Source: Glycine soja (lineage: Eukaryota > Streptophyta > Magnoliopsida > Fabales > Fabaceae). From it: a stretch of 64,000 bases of DNA. Each line of letters starts with the position of its first letter. The first letter of the stretch is position 1. Made by a program: the position numbers and the translations under genes. Location of the stretch: positions 47,003,167 to 47,067,166 of the forward strand of contig NC_041011.1 in NCBI RefSeq assembly GCF_004193775.1. Reading direction: 5' to 3'. The notes under the pieces are model-generated. The model made no database searches and was not told the origin of the DNA. It worked only from the letters and a program-made list of their open reading frames with translations. Below are positions 24,201 through 36,206 of this stretch, piece by piece.

Positions 24201-27200
24201 GGCATCTTAAATAACCAATTAATTGTAGGGTAAAGAGATGAGAGTTGATAGAGCTGAATAAAAATTCAGACCTAACATAAATATTCCCTTAACAAAACTT
24301 CAATCCCAAAAAGTCATAAGTCTGATCAAAATTATTGAAGCCTTATGTTCTCTATTTTTATACAGTTAATTGATAGATAGTAATTATTATACTCATAGTC
24401 ATATGAAATAGCAAGCTGTAAGGTAATGAAAAATTGTCAAAAATATTCTCATCATTCTCCAATTGCTAAATTTACAAAACATTCTCTGATTCCTCCACTG
24501 TAGATTAAGTTAACTTAGGCCATGACTGTGATCTTTCAAGCTTTGGCTCTTTTATCCTCATGGCTCAGTCTCCCCTATTTTTGTTTTGAAACATGCTAAA
24601 ACAATGATGTATTTTTGTTTGAATCTTATTCTGCTGCTGCTCTTATTCATTATATACACATATAATGATATACTAAAAGAGATATTTAAATTATAGACAT
24701 GGCAAGGAATAAAGGTTTAATCCCTTCTGGACCAGCTGAAATATCTGTCCAACGAAAGCAGCTGAAGGCCATCATTGATTCCCTTCTTCCAGCATGCACA
24801 GCACCTGATATGGAAACTGGTGTTCCTTTCAAAGCTCAAGCTATTATTGCCAATCCTCCTGCTTATGGTGAGTGGTTAGGACTTAAGATATTAGTGTATC
24901 ATGTATTTCTTTATTAAATATCTTTCTTACGATTGATTTATGTTTTAAGGTTTAATTATCCGTAGTTTTTTTTTTTATTGAAATATGATATTCATATAAC
25001 ACATGATTTGCAAGTATGACATTTGGCATTAACCTTGAGACTAGGATCTGTACCTGTAGAACATACTTCTAATACCTGGATGACAGTTAAAACAATATAA
25101 ATGGTCTTCATATAGTAATGCCATATTACTAGACCATTCAAATGGTGACCCTGATGTTTGAGTCATACTTGGCTACTTGGTATTGACGGGTTGAAGTGCA
25201 TTGGCATTTTGCACATGTTCATTCAATTAATTTTCAATGTTCATAAACACAATTTAGGGTTGGACTTATCTCCTTTGATCAGGAGCATAAATTGTTTAAG
25301 TAGAAATAAAGAAAAATTAAGCTATTTTAGGGTTTTTTTTTTTCAAATACTCATTACATGTATACCGCACTCAAAGATATAAACAAAAAGTGCTAACCAT
25401 GTACGGGGTAAGGAACAGTGGGACTACAAGAGTAACTACTGATATTGAAGTAAGTTTTAAAGCCTGAAGAATAATGGATTTTCTTTTTCTCGAATCTGTT
25501 TACCAAATTCATAAGAATGTTGTTGAATTCAGTAATTTTTTCAATAAAAAAATCTTTTCATTTTAGCGGAATATTTTTGTTTGTTTATCACATCATTATT
25601 TGCAAATTTGCCTGGACTTGCATATGTTTATTTTTAGAATAAAATAGATAGAATTATATCTTTGGATCCTGGCTTGCAGGACATGTACATGTTGCTGAGG
25701 CCCTTGGGGTGCCCCTCCATATCTTCTTCACAATGCCATGGACGTGAGTTTAAATTGTTATAAAAGTTGTCACTTTTTATATGTTAGCAAGATAAAGTTT
25801 TATTAAGATATAAATAATTTTCTAATTCTTGAATTGATTTTCATTGTTCATACAGTACAGAAATGTTTTAATTAAAACCAGTAACAACTGTATTTTCAAA
25901 TATTCAGATAAATGCAACATTCTTTTATCATCCCTTGTCAGTGCTTTCTTTAAATATTTGAGGTCAATTAAATATATTTTTTCAATATGCAGGCCAACAT
26001 ATGAGTTCCCCCACCCTTTGGCACGTGTTCCTCAAAGTGCCGGTTATTGGGTATGTCCTTTGCTGACACTATTTTTTTAATCTGATTTTGATAATTTTAT
26101 AAATATTTGCTGAACTAACTTACCAACATACCTGTTTCAATATTTCCTTGCCGTCTCCAGCTGTCCTATATAATCGTGGATTTACTAATATGGTGGGGAA
26201 TGCGAAGAATTATCAATAACTTCAGGAAAACAACACTGAAGCTTGCTCCTATTGCATACTTCAGTATGTACCGTGGATCAATATCTCATTTACCGACTAG
26301 CTACATGTGGAGTCCTCATGTTGTTCCCAAACCAAGTGGTATGGATAAGGATTAAATTATTAGTTACATTATCTGATGTCCTTGTGATACTTTTTTTAAA
26401 CGAGTAATCATTTTAAGTCATTGAAGTAGCAGATAAGTTCAAAGCTGTTACTGTGTAGAACTGAATGCACAATAACTATTGACTTGGATTGTGAATGTAT
26501 ATTATAAAGTTATCTGTTGAAATTTAATAATTGAATGGATTTTATTATATTATATTATATATGACTTTGTAAAGGAAGACTTTTGTAATTGCTTTGGTCC
26601 GAATCAGATTCCAATAAAATTTTATCTAAGTTGTTTAAGCTTTGAGGAGACTTCACAGTTCACATGCATAATGTATAAACTATAAAGTACAGTTAACTTT
26701 TCTGTGTTGATAATATTACTATTTGTAAATGTTAGATATATAAAATCATGGATGGGCCTCCACTTAACATCTTAAGCTTTTAGAAGAAATGATCCTTGAG
26801 AGTAATTAGTAGCATGTTTTGCTTGGAGTCCCAAATTTGTTACTAGCACTAATGACATTTTACAAATTTGCAGACTGGGGCCCTTTAGTTGATGTTGTTG
26901 GTTATTGTTTCTTGAGCCTTGCATCAAAGTATCAACCCCAGGAAGATTTTGTCCAATGGATTCAAAAAGGACCACCTCCTTTATATTTTGGGTTTGGGAG
27001 CATGGTATGGTAATTGCATGTGAATTACAAGTCATTTTTTATGAATTGTCTTTGATAATCAGCTTTTTTTGTGAATTCAACTTCACTATTTGGATTTATG
27101 GATTGTACTACCACTACAAGCCTTAGTATTGTTACTATTGTAGATAATCATTAAATCCCCAATCATAAATCCTAATTCCCCATCAGCGTTACTAATGGCG

Positions 27201-29715
27201 GGTTCCCCAATCAAAATTCTGCCATATAAACACACCATTGCGCCTTATGGTGGGTTTCCCTTCACAAATTGCCTATGGTGGTTGGCAAAAAATCTGCCAT
27301 AGCGCCGCCATGGCCACTATTTAACAACACTGTTCCCCATTTTTCTTGTTGAATATTTGGTGGATTAGTTTTGAGATTAATTCATTTGGTGTGTATAGAA
27401 AATAAGACACTACTTATGATGATCCTGACCTTTCTGGACTAGTTGATGCACAGATGTGACTTTGGCCAACATAATTTCCTTCATTTGGTAATCTATTATT
27501 GTACATGTCATATAAAGAGGCTTTATTGCTATCATAGAATCAGTGCAATGACATTTTCATCAATAACTGTTTCAGCGATAATCATAAGCTCATGAACTTG
27601 ACATTGTATGAGTTGACACTATAAGCAATTTTTTAAAGAATTATTTTTGAAATCGTCTAAAAATACTTGTTTTACTTTTTCAGCCTCTTGAAGATCCTAA
27701 AGGAACAACAGATGTTATATTGGAGGCACTAAAAGATACAGAACAACGGGGAATTATTGACCGGGGTTGGGGCAATCTAGGGAACTGTAAGTATTTTATT
27801 CCAATTTTGTTTTGAACCTATTTGATTCCTTTTTATCAAATACTCATTGCTGTTGAGGAAGTTATAATTTTTGGTTTCATGTTCTGTTATTTGTTTGTAT
27901 GTCAGTGCCAATGAATGAGTGAAATATGTGTTGTTTATTACCAAGTTTAACCTTATGACCTTATGCAAATTGTCCATCCCCTCCCCACCAACCAACTAAC
28001 CCCTTGCTATTGACGTTGTGTTTGTTTAATCGTAGTTCTGATTAGCTTTTCTGAAATTGTATAGTCACATGCTCTAACTCCATTAACCGATTAAAAAGGT
28101 ATCCTTATCAAAAGTATTTTCTTTTATTCTGTTTCTGGTTTACTTTCAACAAGAATATTCTTTTATTGTTTAGCAATTGATCGATTTTATTCCAAAGAAA
28201 AATCAAGGAAAAATTGAAGACCAAGATTCCAAAATAGAATTTATGGGTTTGTTTAATGGAAAAAAGGAGTTATGTGTTTTCACTCATGTCCTGGTTGGCA
28301 TACATTATTTGGCTTTGCAGGAGCTAAAGGATGAATGAACTGTAAAAATCTCCATATGAATGTTCTTCCTAAAATTTCTTTGATTTAATAATTTATAAGG
28401 AGGATGAGCAGAAATGAACACTTAAAGGCTATATTACCCTGCCAATGGGCAAGTAGCCTAGACACTGACTATTTCAGTTTATTTTCATATGCTTTAACGT
28501 CTACCCACTTGAATATGTTTATATATGTTATGTCAGCTAGTTTATCTAAGACATGCCTGCAAATTTTTTCTTAATATCATCATTTTTTTCTGTGCATTTT
28601 ACGTAATTAGCATTAGTTTTATTTTCATTTTGTTTTCCATTATGCAGTGGCAGAACTTTCTGACAATGTTTTCCTTCTGGAGGAATGCCCTCATGATTGG
28701 CTGTTTCCTCAATGTTCTGCTGTGGTGAGTTTTAATTTATGTTTTCTTGTGGGTTTATTTGGCCAAGAAAGAAAATGCTTTGGAGTTTGTCAGAGTGTTT
28801 TTGTCATTGCTAGTTTGAGCCTTTTTTATTTTGATTCTCAATTTCACAATTCAAATTTTAGCTGTGAGAACTGAAAAGTTCTTCCAAGAGAAAACTAACA
28901 GAAAGGGGGGCAAAGGGGTTGGTTTGGAATATCCACTCAGATCTGGGGATGAAATAACTGGAAGATATTTTTGGCACAAAATTGCAGGTGCATCATGGTG
29001 GAGCTGGAACCACGGCTACCGGATTAAAAGCTGGGGTAATTAATGTTCAATAATATCTTCTAAGATATTTTTCTTTTACATAATCCAAGGATTCGTTTGA
29101 ATGTCTTTAGAGTTTTAATGACATAATTCTGGTGCTTATAAAAAAATAAATCAGTTTATTGCTTTTTAATTTTTTATTTTTTTTTAATATGAAACCATAA
29201 CTTGTAGTGTCCAACAACCATAGTTCCATTCTTTGGAGATCAGTTCTTTTGGGGAGATAGAATATATGAGAAAGAATTGGGACCAGCCCCAATCCCAATA
29301 TCTCAGCTCAATGTTGAGAATTTATCAAATGCCATAAGATTCATGCTCCAGCCAGAGGTGAAACTAAATTCTATTCATCCCATTCTTTTGTTTTCTCCTG
29401 CATACTCTATAAACATAATGTGTAATAGTTGTGCAATTGTTCTATGCAAACAAAGTCACGGGTCATGGTTTAGTCAATAGTATTGATAGTTAGTGGATTA
29501 TAAATATTCAGGTGAAATCTCTAGCAATGGAAATTGCTAAGTTGATTGAGAATGAAGATGGTGTTGCCGCTGCGGTTGATGCATTCCATCGACATCTGCC
29601 TGATGAGCTGCCACTGCCAACTCCTATTCCAGTGGAGGAGGACCACTTGAATCCTTTGCAGTGGTTTTTTCTCCAACTTGGAAGGTTCTGTTGTGCACCT
29701 TGTGGTGGTGTGTAG
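21257..29715 (+). CDS. UGT80B1: Sterol 3-beta-glucosyltransferase, UGT80B1/TT15-like
   Basis: Fourteen exons: 21257-21452, 22314-22462, 22794-23030, 23576-23687, 24697-24867, 25680-25743, 25993-26050, 26161-26338, 26874-27004, 27684-27786, 28648-28724, 28988-29035, 29208-29357, 29512-29715. They join in frame to 625 residues, close to the about 615 expected. The enzyme transfers glucose from UDP-glucose to the 3-OH of membrane sterols. Seen: a variable acidic N-terminus (1-115); VVGTRGDVQP at about 176-185, the N-terminal glycosyltransferase-28 motif; NPPAYGHVHVAEA; the donor-binding signature HHGGAGTTATGLKAG (494-508) followed by CPTTIVPFFGDQFFWGD; and a C-terminus ending CCAPCGGV, typical of the B1 rather than the A2 branch. 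Arabidopsis tt15 mutants have altered seed coats. Intron 3 starts with GC instead of GT. ATG codons at 21257 and 21260 are both possible starts. Confidence 0.92.
21833..22107 (+). mobile_element. Solo LTR in UGT80 intron 1
   Basis: A 275-bp element begins TGTTAG and ends CTAACA, the canonical TG...CA inverted ends. It is flanked by identical 5-bp duplications GTTTC (21828-21832 and 22108-22112). Inside are a purine-rich stretch, a CT-rich stretch and an AATAAA-type signal, as in LTRs. No internal retrotransposon sequence is present, so this is a solo LTR left by recombination. It shares the transcriptional orientation of the host gene. Family (probably Copia-like) is inferred from size only. 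Confidence 0.85.
23681..23800 (+). repeat. Duplicated exon 4 splice-donor segment in UGT80 intron 4
   Basis: The sequence spanning the exon 4 donor, GCAGGATGTAAGAGGTTCCT (23681-23700), recurs perfectly at 23773-23792, 92 bp downstream within the intron. The second copy is preceded by 'acttgactatag'. It provides a second potential donor, but use of it would add intron with stop codons. Confidence 0.8.
27130..27340. repeat. Transposon-like patch in UGT80 intron 9
   Basis: A balanced-composition stretch within an AT-rich intron, with repeated phrases such as 'gccatagcgccgccatggcc' and 'cttatggtgggtttccc' next to 'ctatggtggttggc'. It resembles a dispersed plant repeat, but no termini or duplications were identified. 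Confidence 0.3.
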
Positions 29716-32094
29716 GTTTTCTGCATTAATTTCTTTTTCATTTTCATTGATTCATTGTAGAATACATGTTGTAGGTTGCATAGTGTTTTGCTTTGGCATT
29801 TCATTCATTGTCAAGTCTCTAGGGTGAGGACTTGACTAACAGTTAATATTCATGTATTGTGTATATTTGAACCCTCCCCCTCCCCCCACAACAAGGTATA
29901 GGTTCTGTCATTAGTGATAGATTAAGAGATATAAAGAGCTGGGTAACATCATTCATGTAGCGGCTGCTCCAAATAGTTTGCTTCAGTATGTTTCCAAATT
30001 TGATAGTTGATAATAATTTCATGCTAGAATTTTGTGTAGATTGCCTTTTTTTTCTCCTATTAGTTTATTTTGATCTTTTAAAAGGTGGGAGATATTTTCT
30101 GTTGTATAGATGTGTAGTTCATATCACTGATCCTAATCTTAGGGTAATGACAAAAAAATAAAGTGCACTATGCCACTATGGTAGGGTAATTTACTATACC
30201 ATCAATCATAGTAACAACTATTACAATCTCATTCGGAAAATTCTAAGCATGCCACTGAACCTTTTTTCCCCCATTGACACTTGACAGCATTACTTGAATT
30301 TTTAGTACTATTTGACTAGTTAATCGAGTAGAATTACTATTATTGTATGTGGCAAAACTACAAGGATCCTTTGATACTTAAATTAGTTTCCAAGCATAGT
30401 GATAGGGAATAAATGATTGTGTTTGTACAATTTGGACAGGGAGACTCTTACACCTCCTACTTTCAATTAGACACTTTCAACATTCTCTATTCTCTTCTTT
30501 GGATATATATTTTAAATCTTATTCTTAAAATTAGTAAAAAAAAAATCTTTTTTCATTGAAAAAAATATCTTTTAATCATCTAAACTCAAATTACTCTTTT
30601 TATTTATATTTTTTTAGTTGTATATTTCTTTTAAGTTATCCTTTTATTTTTATTTTATCTCTAAAGTCTAAACTAAGTTTTAATAGTTTTTAAGTTATTC
30701 TTGATCATTATAATATATATATTTTAATATATTTATGTATTAGAAATTTAAATTTTAATATATTATATATTTAAAATATTTATTTAGTATGGATTTTAAT
30801 TATATAAAAAATTTATCTCATACCGCGTACATATTAAAATAGTATCAAGTATAAAGATAAATCATTTATCTCTAAGAAAATAAGTTATATAGTAAAAGTA
30901 TAAAATAATTGTATATTATCATTTAATCATATGATAAATTTCATTAATGATAATAACTTTAAAAATTAAATTAATGATAATTTATAATTAGAGAACTGTC
31001 TAAAATAAATTTAGATTATCATTACCATCATTATTGAAGTCTATCTCTAAATAGTCTAATGTATAGTTCTCTTTAATTTTCTGTCACTATTTATTGGATT
31101 ATCTTTTCTCTGGTCAACCTTCCTTACTAATAAGTAATAATTCTACAAGGCTTTCTCAAACATGCCTGCCCAAATAATCTAAAATGCATCGTAAAATGTT
31201 TATTAACCAAAAAAAACTTGTTTTTATCTTTCTTGTTTCTTTATAAAGATTTTCGAAAAAAGAAAAGAAAATTAATCAATTTTTTTTAGAGGATTAACAT
31301 CTTTTGCTAGGCCAACTCTGGTCGATTAATTTTACAAGGTTTGATCATGTAAAGGATTATAAATAATACTATGTAATAATGGAGTGGCTTATTACAAATT
31401 AAAAAAAAAAGTGATTTGGATGTAAAATAATCTAGTAATTATATTCTAGAGATAAAAAAATATAAGTTAATGTTATTTGTTTACAATCATAAAAATTACT
31501 TTTTAAAAAATAATATTTTTTTATAAGAAACTATTCAAAATAACTTCAGATTTTAATTTAATATTATTTTTTAATCATTTTAAAAGTTGACTTTAAAATA
31601 TATTTTTTTATGAAAAATCTATAACAAACAAACCCGATATATTGTCATGCTTAGAGCAGACAGATAAATTAAAGTTTATATCATATTAGGACAAAAAAAC
31701 ATTCATATCATAAGGTTTAGTACGAATGTGGTGCAGGAATTATTATAAATCCTCATTATAAATGTACATTTTAATTTAACTATCAAATTCTGAATTAAAT
31801 ATTAATTTGGTAACCAGTCGATTTAAAAAATGAAAATAAACTCAACTTATTAAGGAATGTTTTAAAAGCATGATAAGAAAAATATTGAATTCATAAACTA
31901 AATAATAATATTACTATATAGGTTTTTCAAAAATCTAAAAAAAATTATATTTAATATTTTTAAACAGCAACTTCCCAATGGTCAAAAAGACTTCCCCCAA
32001 AGGTCCGCTGCAAGAGCAAGCCCGCAACTGAATTCTACCTTCACTTGGACAGTTAGTCACTCTCCGATTCCCTCACTCGCAGTAGTCAATACGG
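29716..32094. other. Intergenic between UGT80 and PLM
   Basis: The first few hundred bases are likely 3' untranslated region of the UGT80 gene. From about 30.5 to 31.95 kb the sequence is extremely AT-rich with no gene seen. The final 100 bp turn GC-richer and pyrimidine-rich and probably form the leader of the PLM-like gene. Confidence 0.45.
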
Positions 32095-34731
32095 ATGCCG
32101 GCGCCGCCGGCAAACGCCGGCCTGGGCGTCGCCGCCATGTCCTACATCGCCGTCGACTACCTCCGCCACCTTTCTCCGGTGTGGCACTCGCGTCTGCAAC
32201 CGGCACTGTGGTCCCTCCTCGCCCTCGCTGCCGTGGTCCGCGTCCCCTCCTACCGGCACTGGTCCGCGGAGTTCCGGTCGGCGATTCCGTTCATCGCCTC
32301 CATGTTCTTTATGCTCGCCGCCCTCCTCTACGAAATGATCTCCGTCCGCTCCGTCACCGCTGTGCTCGGCCTCGACTGGCACCTGTAACTGTCTTCCACT
32401 CCAACTCGGTTTTCTTGTTCCTTTTTATCTCGTGATTCTGTATTGATCTTGATGGGGTTTCGGGAAGTGAATTGGATCTCGTTTGAAATGTAGGTTTTAA
32501 TCTGAATGCGGATCTATAGTTAGTTAAGTTTTAGATTCAAAGGCTTCACATGCTTCTAGAGAAATGCTAGTAGCACACTTAGCTGAAACTTGTTGGAAAT
32601 TACAAATTTGTGTAGAATGAATCTCACTGGTGATTTTATAGTTTTCAATAAAATTTCAACAATAATATAGAAAGTGTTAGAAGGAGTGTGGCAGAGAGTG
32701 TGTTACCAGCACTCTTCATATATCATATGGTAGCAAATAGTAAGTATAAACCAGTTAACACAAGTTCAGTGGCATTGGTCATTTCAATTTGAAAATCACT
32801 ATTAAAAACTGGCTATTAGGTTTTGAGTAGTTCTCTGTTAACATAAATCACAATAAAAGATCAGCCAGAGTGTGTCTTGGTTTATTTTACATATAAAAAA
32901 ATGATAACTCATTTACTTTTTTTTTCTGACAGGAATACACCTCCTCTTCCAGATACGGGGCAATGGTTGCTCTTGGCGTTAAATGAGAAACTTCCTTCTC
33001 CAATTGTTGAGATATTAAGAGCTCGAATCATTGGACTGCACCATTACTTGATGCTGTTTATGATGCTGGCTTTCTCTGTGCTATTTGATTCTGTGAAAGC
33101 TCCAGGCCTCGGATTAGGTGCTAGGTACATGTTTACCATGGCAGTTGGTCGCCTTCTTCGTGCCATAACTTTTGCATCTACAATTCTGCCATCAGCTCGC
33201 CCTTGGTGTGCTGGTTCTCGGTTCAGAGTTCCGGGATATCCTCATCGTTGGGCTCAGAAATATTATGTTCCCTATGCTACAGATCATGATGCTATCAGCC
33301 GGGTGATAAAGGTCGATACAGCTTATGGTATGCAGAATATAATTTTGCTGGGTTCTAGTAACTGCTTTTATTAACTTACAAAGTTATGTTCTCGTACTAT
33401 ATAACGATTTAATCCGGGAGTGTTTATGTTATTGCCCATAATTTTAACAAATTTATAAGCCTTGTGATGCTGGTTAAAGATCCTCTTCATTTATTTGGCA
33501 TAGACTTCGTTGGCTAGAAATATTACCTTTGAATTGAAACTGCAAAATATTAGGTTTTGAACCCAGGAATTATTTGCAGCCACTTGGTGTTTCTTAGGTG
33601 CCATTTTTATTAAAAAATCTGAACTTGCCATTCTTTGTGATTGTTGGAATTTAGATTTTCTTATTTCATGTAGCATCCATAAATATGATATTTGTTGGAA
33701 AAGTCACCTAAATTGTGGTCACCCCTAGATAAAGGGGTGCGTTGAAAGTCTCACATGATGGATAACCGTGGGCAAAATGAGACATGTTGAAGTCCCACAT
33801 CGACTAAAGATAGTATGTCGAGATAAATTATATAAGTGGGGAGTAATCCTTACTTTACTAGCTGATTTTGTAGGATTGGGTTAGACTCATAACTCACTTT
33901 CTGACAATTTTTAAGGTTTTTCATCACAGCTGGGTAATGTTTATCATCAATACCTTCCTCTATGTCTATATGAACCTGTCCATCTTATAGGGACATTTTG
34001 CTTGTATGAGAAGGTCCTACAAATTAACGTACGCTTCTTTCTTAGTTGACATTGGAAAACCAGTTGGTGACTACCAGCCAAATTGGGGTTCGATGAGCTT
34101 TCTAATTGATTTTATGCGACCCACTGTCTCCGAAGGACCTTCATGGTACAGTCTGTTAAAGAAAGCTGGAGGTGGCTGCAATGACCTCCTATACAGTGGC
34201 CACATGCTTGTAGCCGTACTCACAGCCATGGCTTGGACGGTAAGATTTGAATTAAATCCAAGACTACATTGTGTTATCATCTTGTGATTGTTTGCATTTG
34301 ATTTTAGAGTAGGAGCTTAATAATGATTGCAGGAAGCATATGGAGGATTCAGTTCTGCTCTTGTATGGCTTCTTGTGATGCACAGTGCCCAAAGAGAAAT
34401 ACGAGAACGCCATCATTACACTGTAGACTGCATTGTGGCCATCTATGTGGGGATTCTCTTATGGAAGATGACAGGTTTTATCTGGTCACGTGAAGCTACA
34501 TCTAGTAATAGGAGGCTGAATAAGTTTGAGAAGATTCAAAGCAGACTAATCCAAGCTTCAAAAGACTCGGACATTGATGAAGTGAGGGAGCTTCTCAAAG
34601 AGTTTGAGTTAAGCAGTGAAGAGAGCAAGAATCAGATTGGAATTAAATATGCACGGTTGTTTCGAAGTGCCACCATTGTCTTTGCCCTCACCATTGTTGT
34701 TCTGGCTTTCACATTGACAAGTGATGGATGA
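32095..34731 (+). CDS. PLM: Sphingomyelin-synthase-like protein, PHLOEM UNLOADING MODULATOR type
   Basis: Four exons: 32095-32384, 32933-33327, 34046-34239 and 34333-34731, giving 425 residues. The protein is multi-pass, with hydrophobic segments throughout and a final one near the C-terminus (about 404-421). Family hallmarks are present: a CNDLLYSGHM motif with H281 (compare CGDxxxSGH of sphingomyelin synthases) and HHYTVD with H321 and D325 (HYTxD), giving the His/His/Asp set of the PAP2_C superfamily. A cytosolic helical stretch (RLNKFEKIQ to about residue 390) follows. The Arabidopsis homologue PLM is needed for very-long-chain sphingolipid metabolism and shapes plasmodesmata; an exact reaction is not shown by sequence. 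Exon 1 is clearly GC-richer than the rest, as is common for plant first exons. Without splicing, exon 1 would stop one codon past the donor. Confidence 0.9.
33785..33906 (+). mobile_element. TRIM-like LTR remnant in PLM intron 2
   Basis: A 122-bp stretch starts TGTTGAAGTCCCACATCGAC and ends TTTCTGACA, the terminal pattern of short LTRs of plant TRIM-type retrotransposons, with 'tataagtggg' and 'gattgggttagactcataac' inside. A diverged second piece (GTTGAAAGTCTCACATGATGG) lies just upstream at about 33742-33762. No target duplication could be identified. Assignment is from recall of the motif family. Confidence 0.5.
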
Positions 34732-35886
34732 TCTTCTGGTGATCCGAATTTTTTAGATTGTCACGCATGGTTTTAAACTTGCAAGTTATTTTGAACGTAT
34801 TCTGGTGTTGTCAGTAGTAGTTTTGGAGTCTTGCAATTATGTACATCACGTAATGAGCCTATCTGTAATGAATTTAAAAAAAATGTTATTTTTCGTTCGT
34901 GTCTCTTACATGTTATTAGTGTGTGTCAAACAAGAAATTATGAATTCTTAATTAGTTTGATCATCAAATTTTAAAATATGATTTGTAGTATTTTTAAACC
35001 GAAGGAGATGTTAAGAAAAACAAACAAAAAAACAAAAATCAAAACCCATATCTGAATAAGATGACAAAAAAATAACTAGATCTAAATAAGAAAAAAATAA
35101 AAACCAAATCCATATTTAAATAAGTAAATTCCCAAAACAGAATCTCAAATCTTAATAAGGAAAAAAAATGAAAATCAAACCCACATCAAAACCCTTAAAT
35201 CTGCAGTATAAGACTCCACGTTCCCCTTTTAGTATGAGAGTCTCGACCTCGCATTCTAAATCAAAAATATCATATCTAGGTAAGAAAAAAAAACAAAAGT
35301 CAAACCCAAAACAAAACTGTAGATCTAAATAAGGAAAAAATGAAAATAAAACCCTCAAATCAGAATGGTAATAGCTCGATTGACGTTGATGAGATACTAT
35401 TGTGTTTGAACCGGACTGTTAGGTCGAAGCTCTTATACAATAGTGTCATAATCAAATTATCACATTTTTTCATATTTAAAAATTAAATTTTAATTTTTTA
35501 TCTTGTCGTGATTAATTATGTTTTTTTAAAGAAAAAAAATGAAGATTTACCCTAAAATACTTTTATTTATTTTAATACAAATGGTGATTTCTAATTTCTT
35601 GTACATCCTAGCATTCCAATGTCACGCGGAAAATGTTTTTGGCTATGATTTAATGAATGGAAAAGAAAAAGAGATTAGGGATTGGGAGAGAGAGTGGGAG
35701 TCAGAGAGCAAATGAAAGTAGCTGATTGGACTTTGGGTCCGTTTGTTCCTTCGCTTTGTTTGCTTCAGATATTTTTCTTTTTTACGTTTTTTCTGTTGCT
35801 TCATCCCAAACAGAGATATTTCGGTAACCAAACATTTTCTCTTCCCCACCAAAACAGAACAAACACGTTCGTCTCGTTTCGTTCCC
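34732..35886. other. Intergenic between PLM and thioredoxin y
   Basis: The first 150 bp likely hold the PLM 3' untranslated region. From about 35027 to 35370 there is a degenerate repeat (separate entry). From about 35640 the composition becomes balanced, and 35720-35886 is probably the thioredoxin leader and core promoter. No gene seen. Confidence 0.45.
35027..35370. repeat. Degenerate A-rich repeat of 'aaatc.aaaccc..atct.aataag' units
   Basis: Related phrases recur with irregular spacing: 'atctgaataag', 'gatctaaataag', 'tatttaaataag', 'aaatcttaataagg', 'tagatctaaataagg', mixed with 'aaaatcaaaccc' and 'aaagtcaaaccc'. It looks like an old tandem or nested repeat in AT-rich DNA upstream of the thioredoxin promoter. 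Confidence 0.5.
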
Positions 35887-36163
35887 ATGGCGGTCTCCGT
35901 TTCCGCGTCCTCCGCGATTGCTTCTTTGAACTCCGAACGCTCCACGCGCTTGGCACCCTCACTCGTCTCCGCATCTTCTTCCGCCAAGCAATCCTCGCTG
36001 CAATTCACGTCGCCCACGCGCCTTCTTCGGATTAGTACTCCACGCGCTCCCGCTCCTTCGCGACCTCGATTCCTTCCTCTGGTAACAAAAACAACACTTT
36101 CTGCTTTCCTTTTCCATTGCAGCTGTTCACGGATTTTAGTAAATCAAGCAACACGCGTGATTA

Positions 36164-36206
<43 letters not shown>

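Noticed and set aside
32086..32382. 98-codon minus-strand frame over PLM exon 1
   Set aside because: Result of GC-rich codon bias in PLM exon 1; no domain and no continuing exon.
35643..36017. 124-codon minus-strand frame
   Set aside because: Antisense to the thioredoxin y leader and transit-peptide exon. No domain, and composition is explained by the opposite strand.
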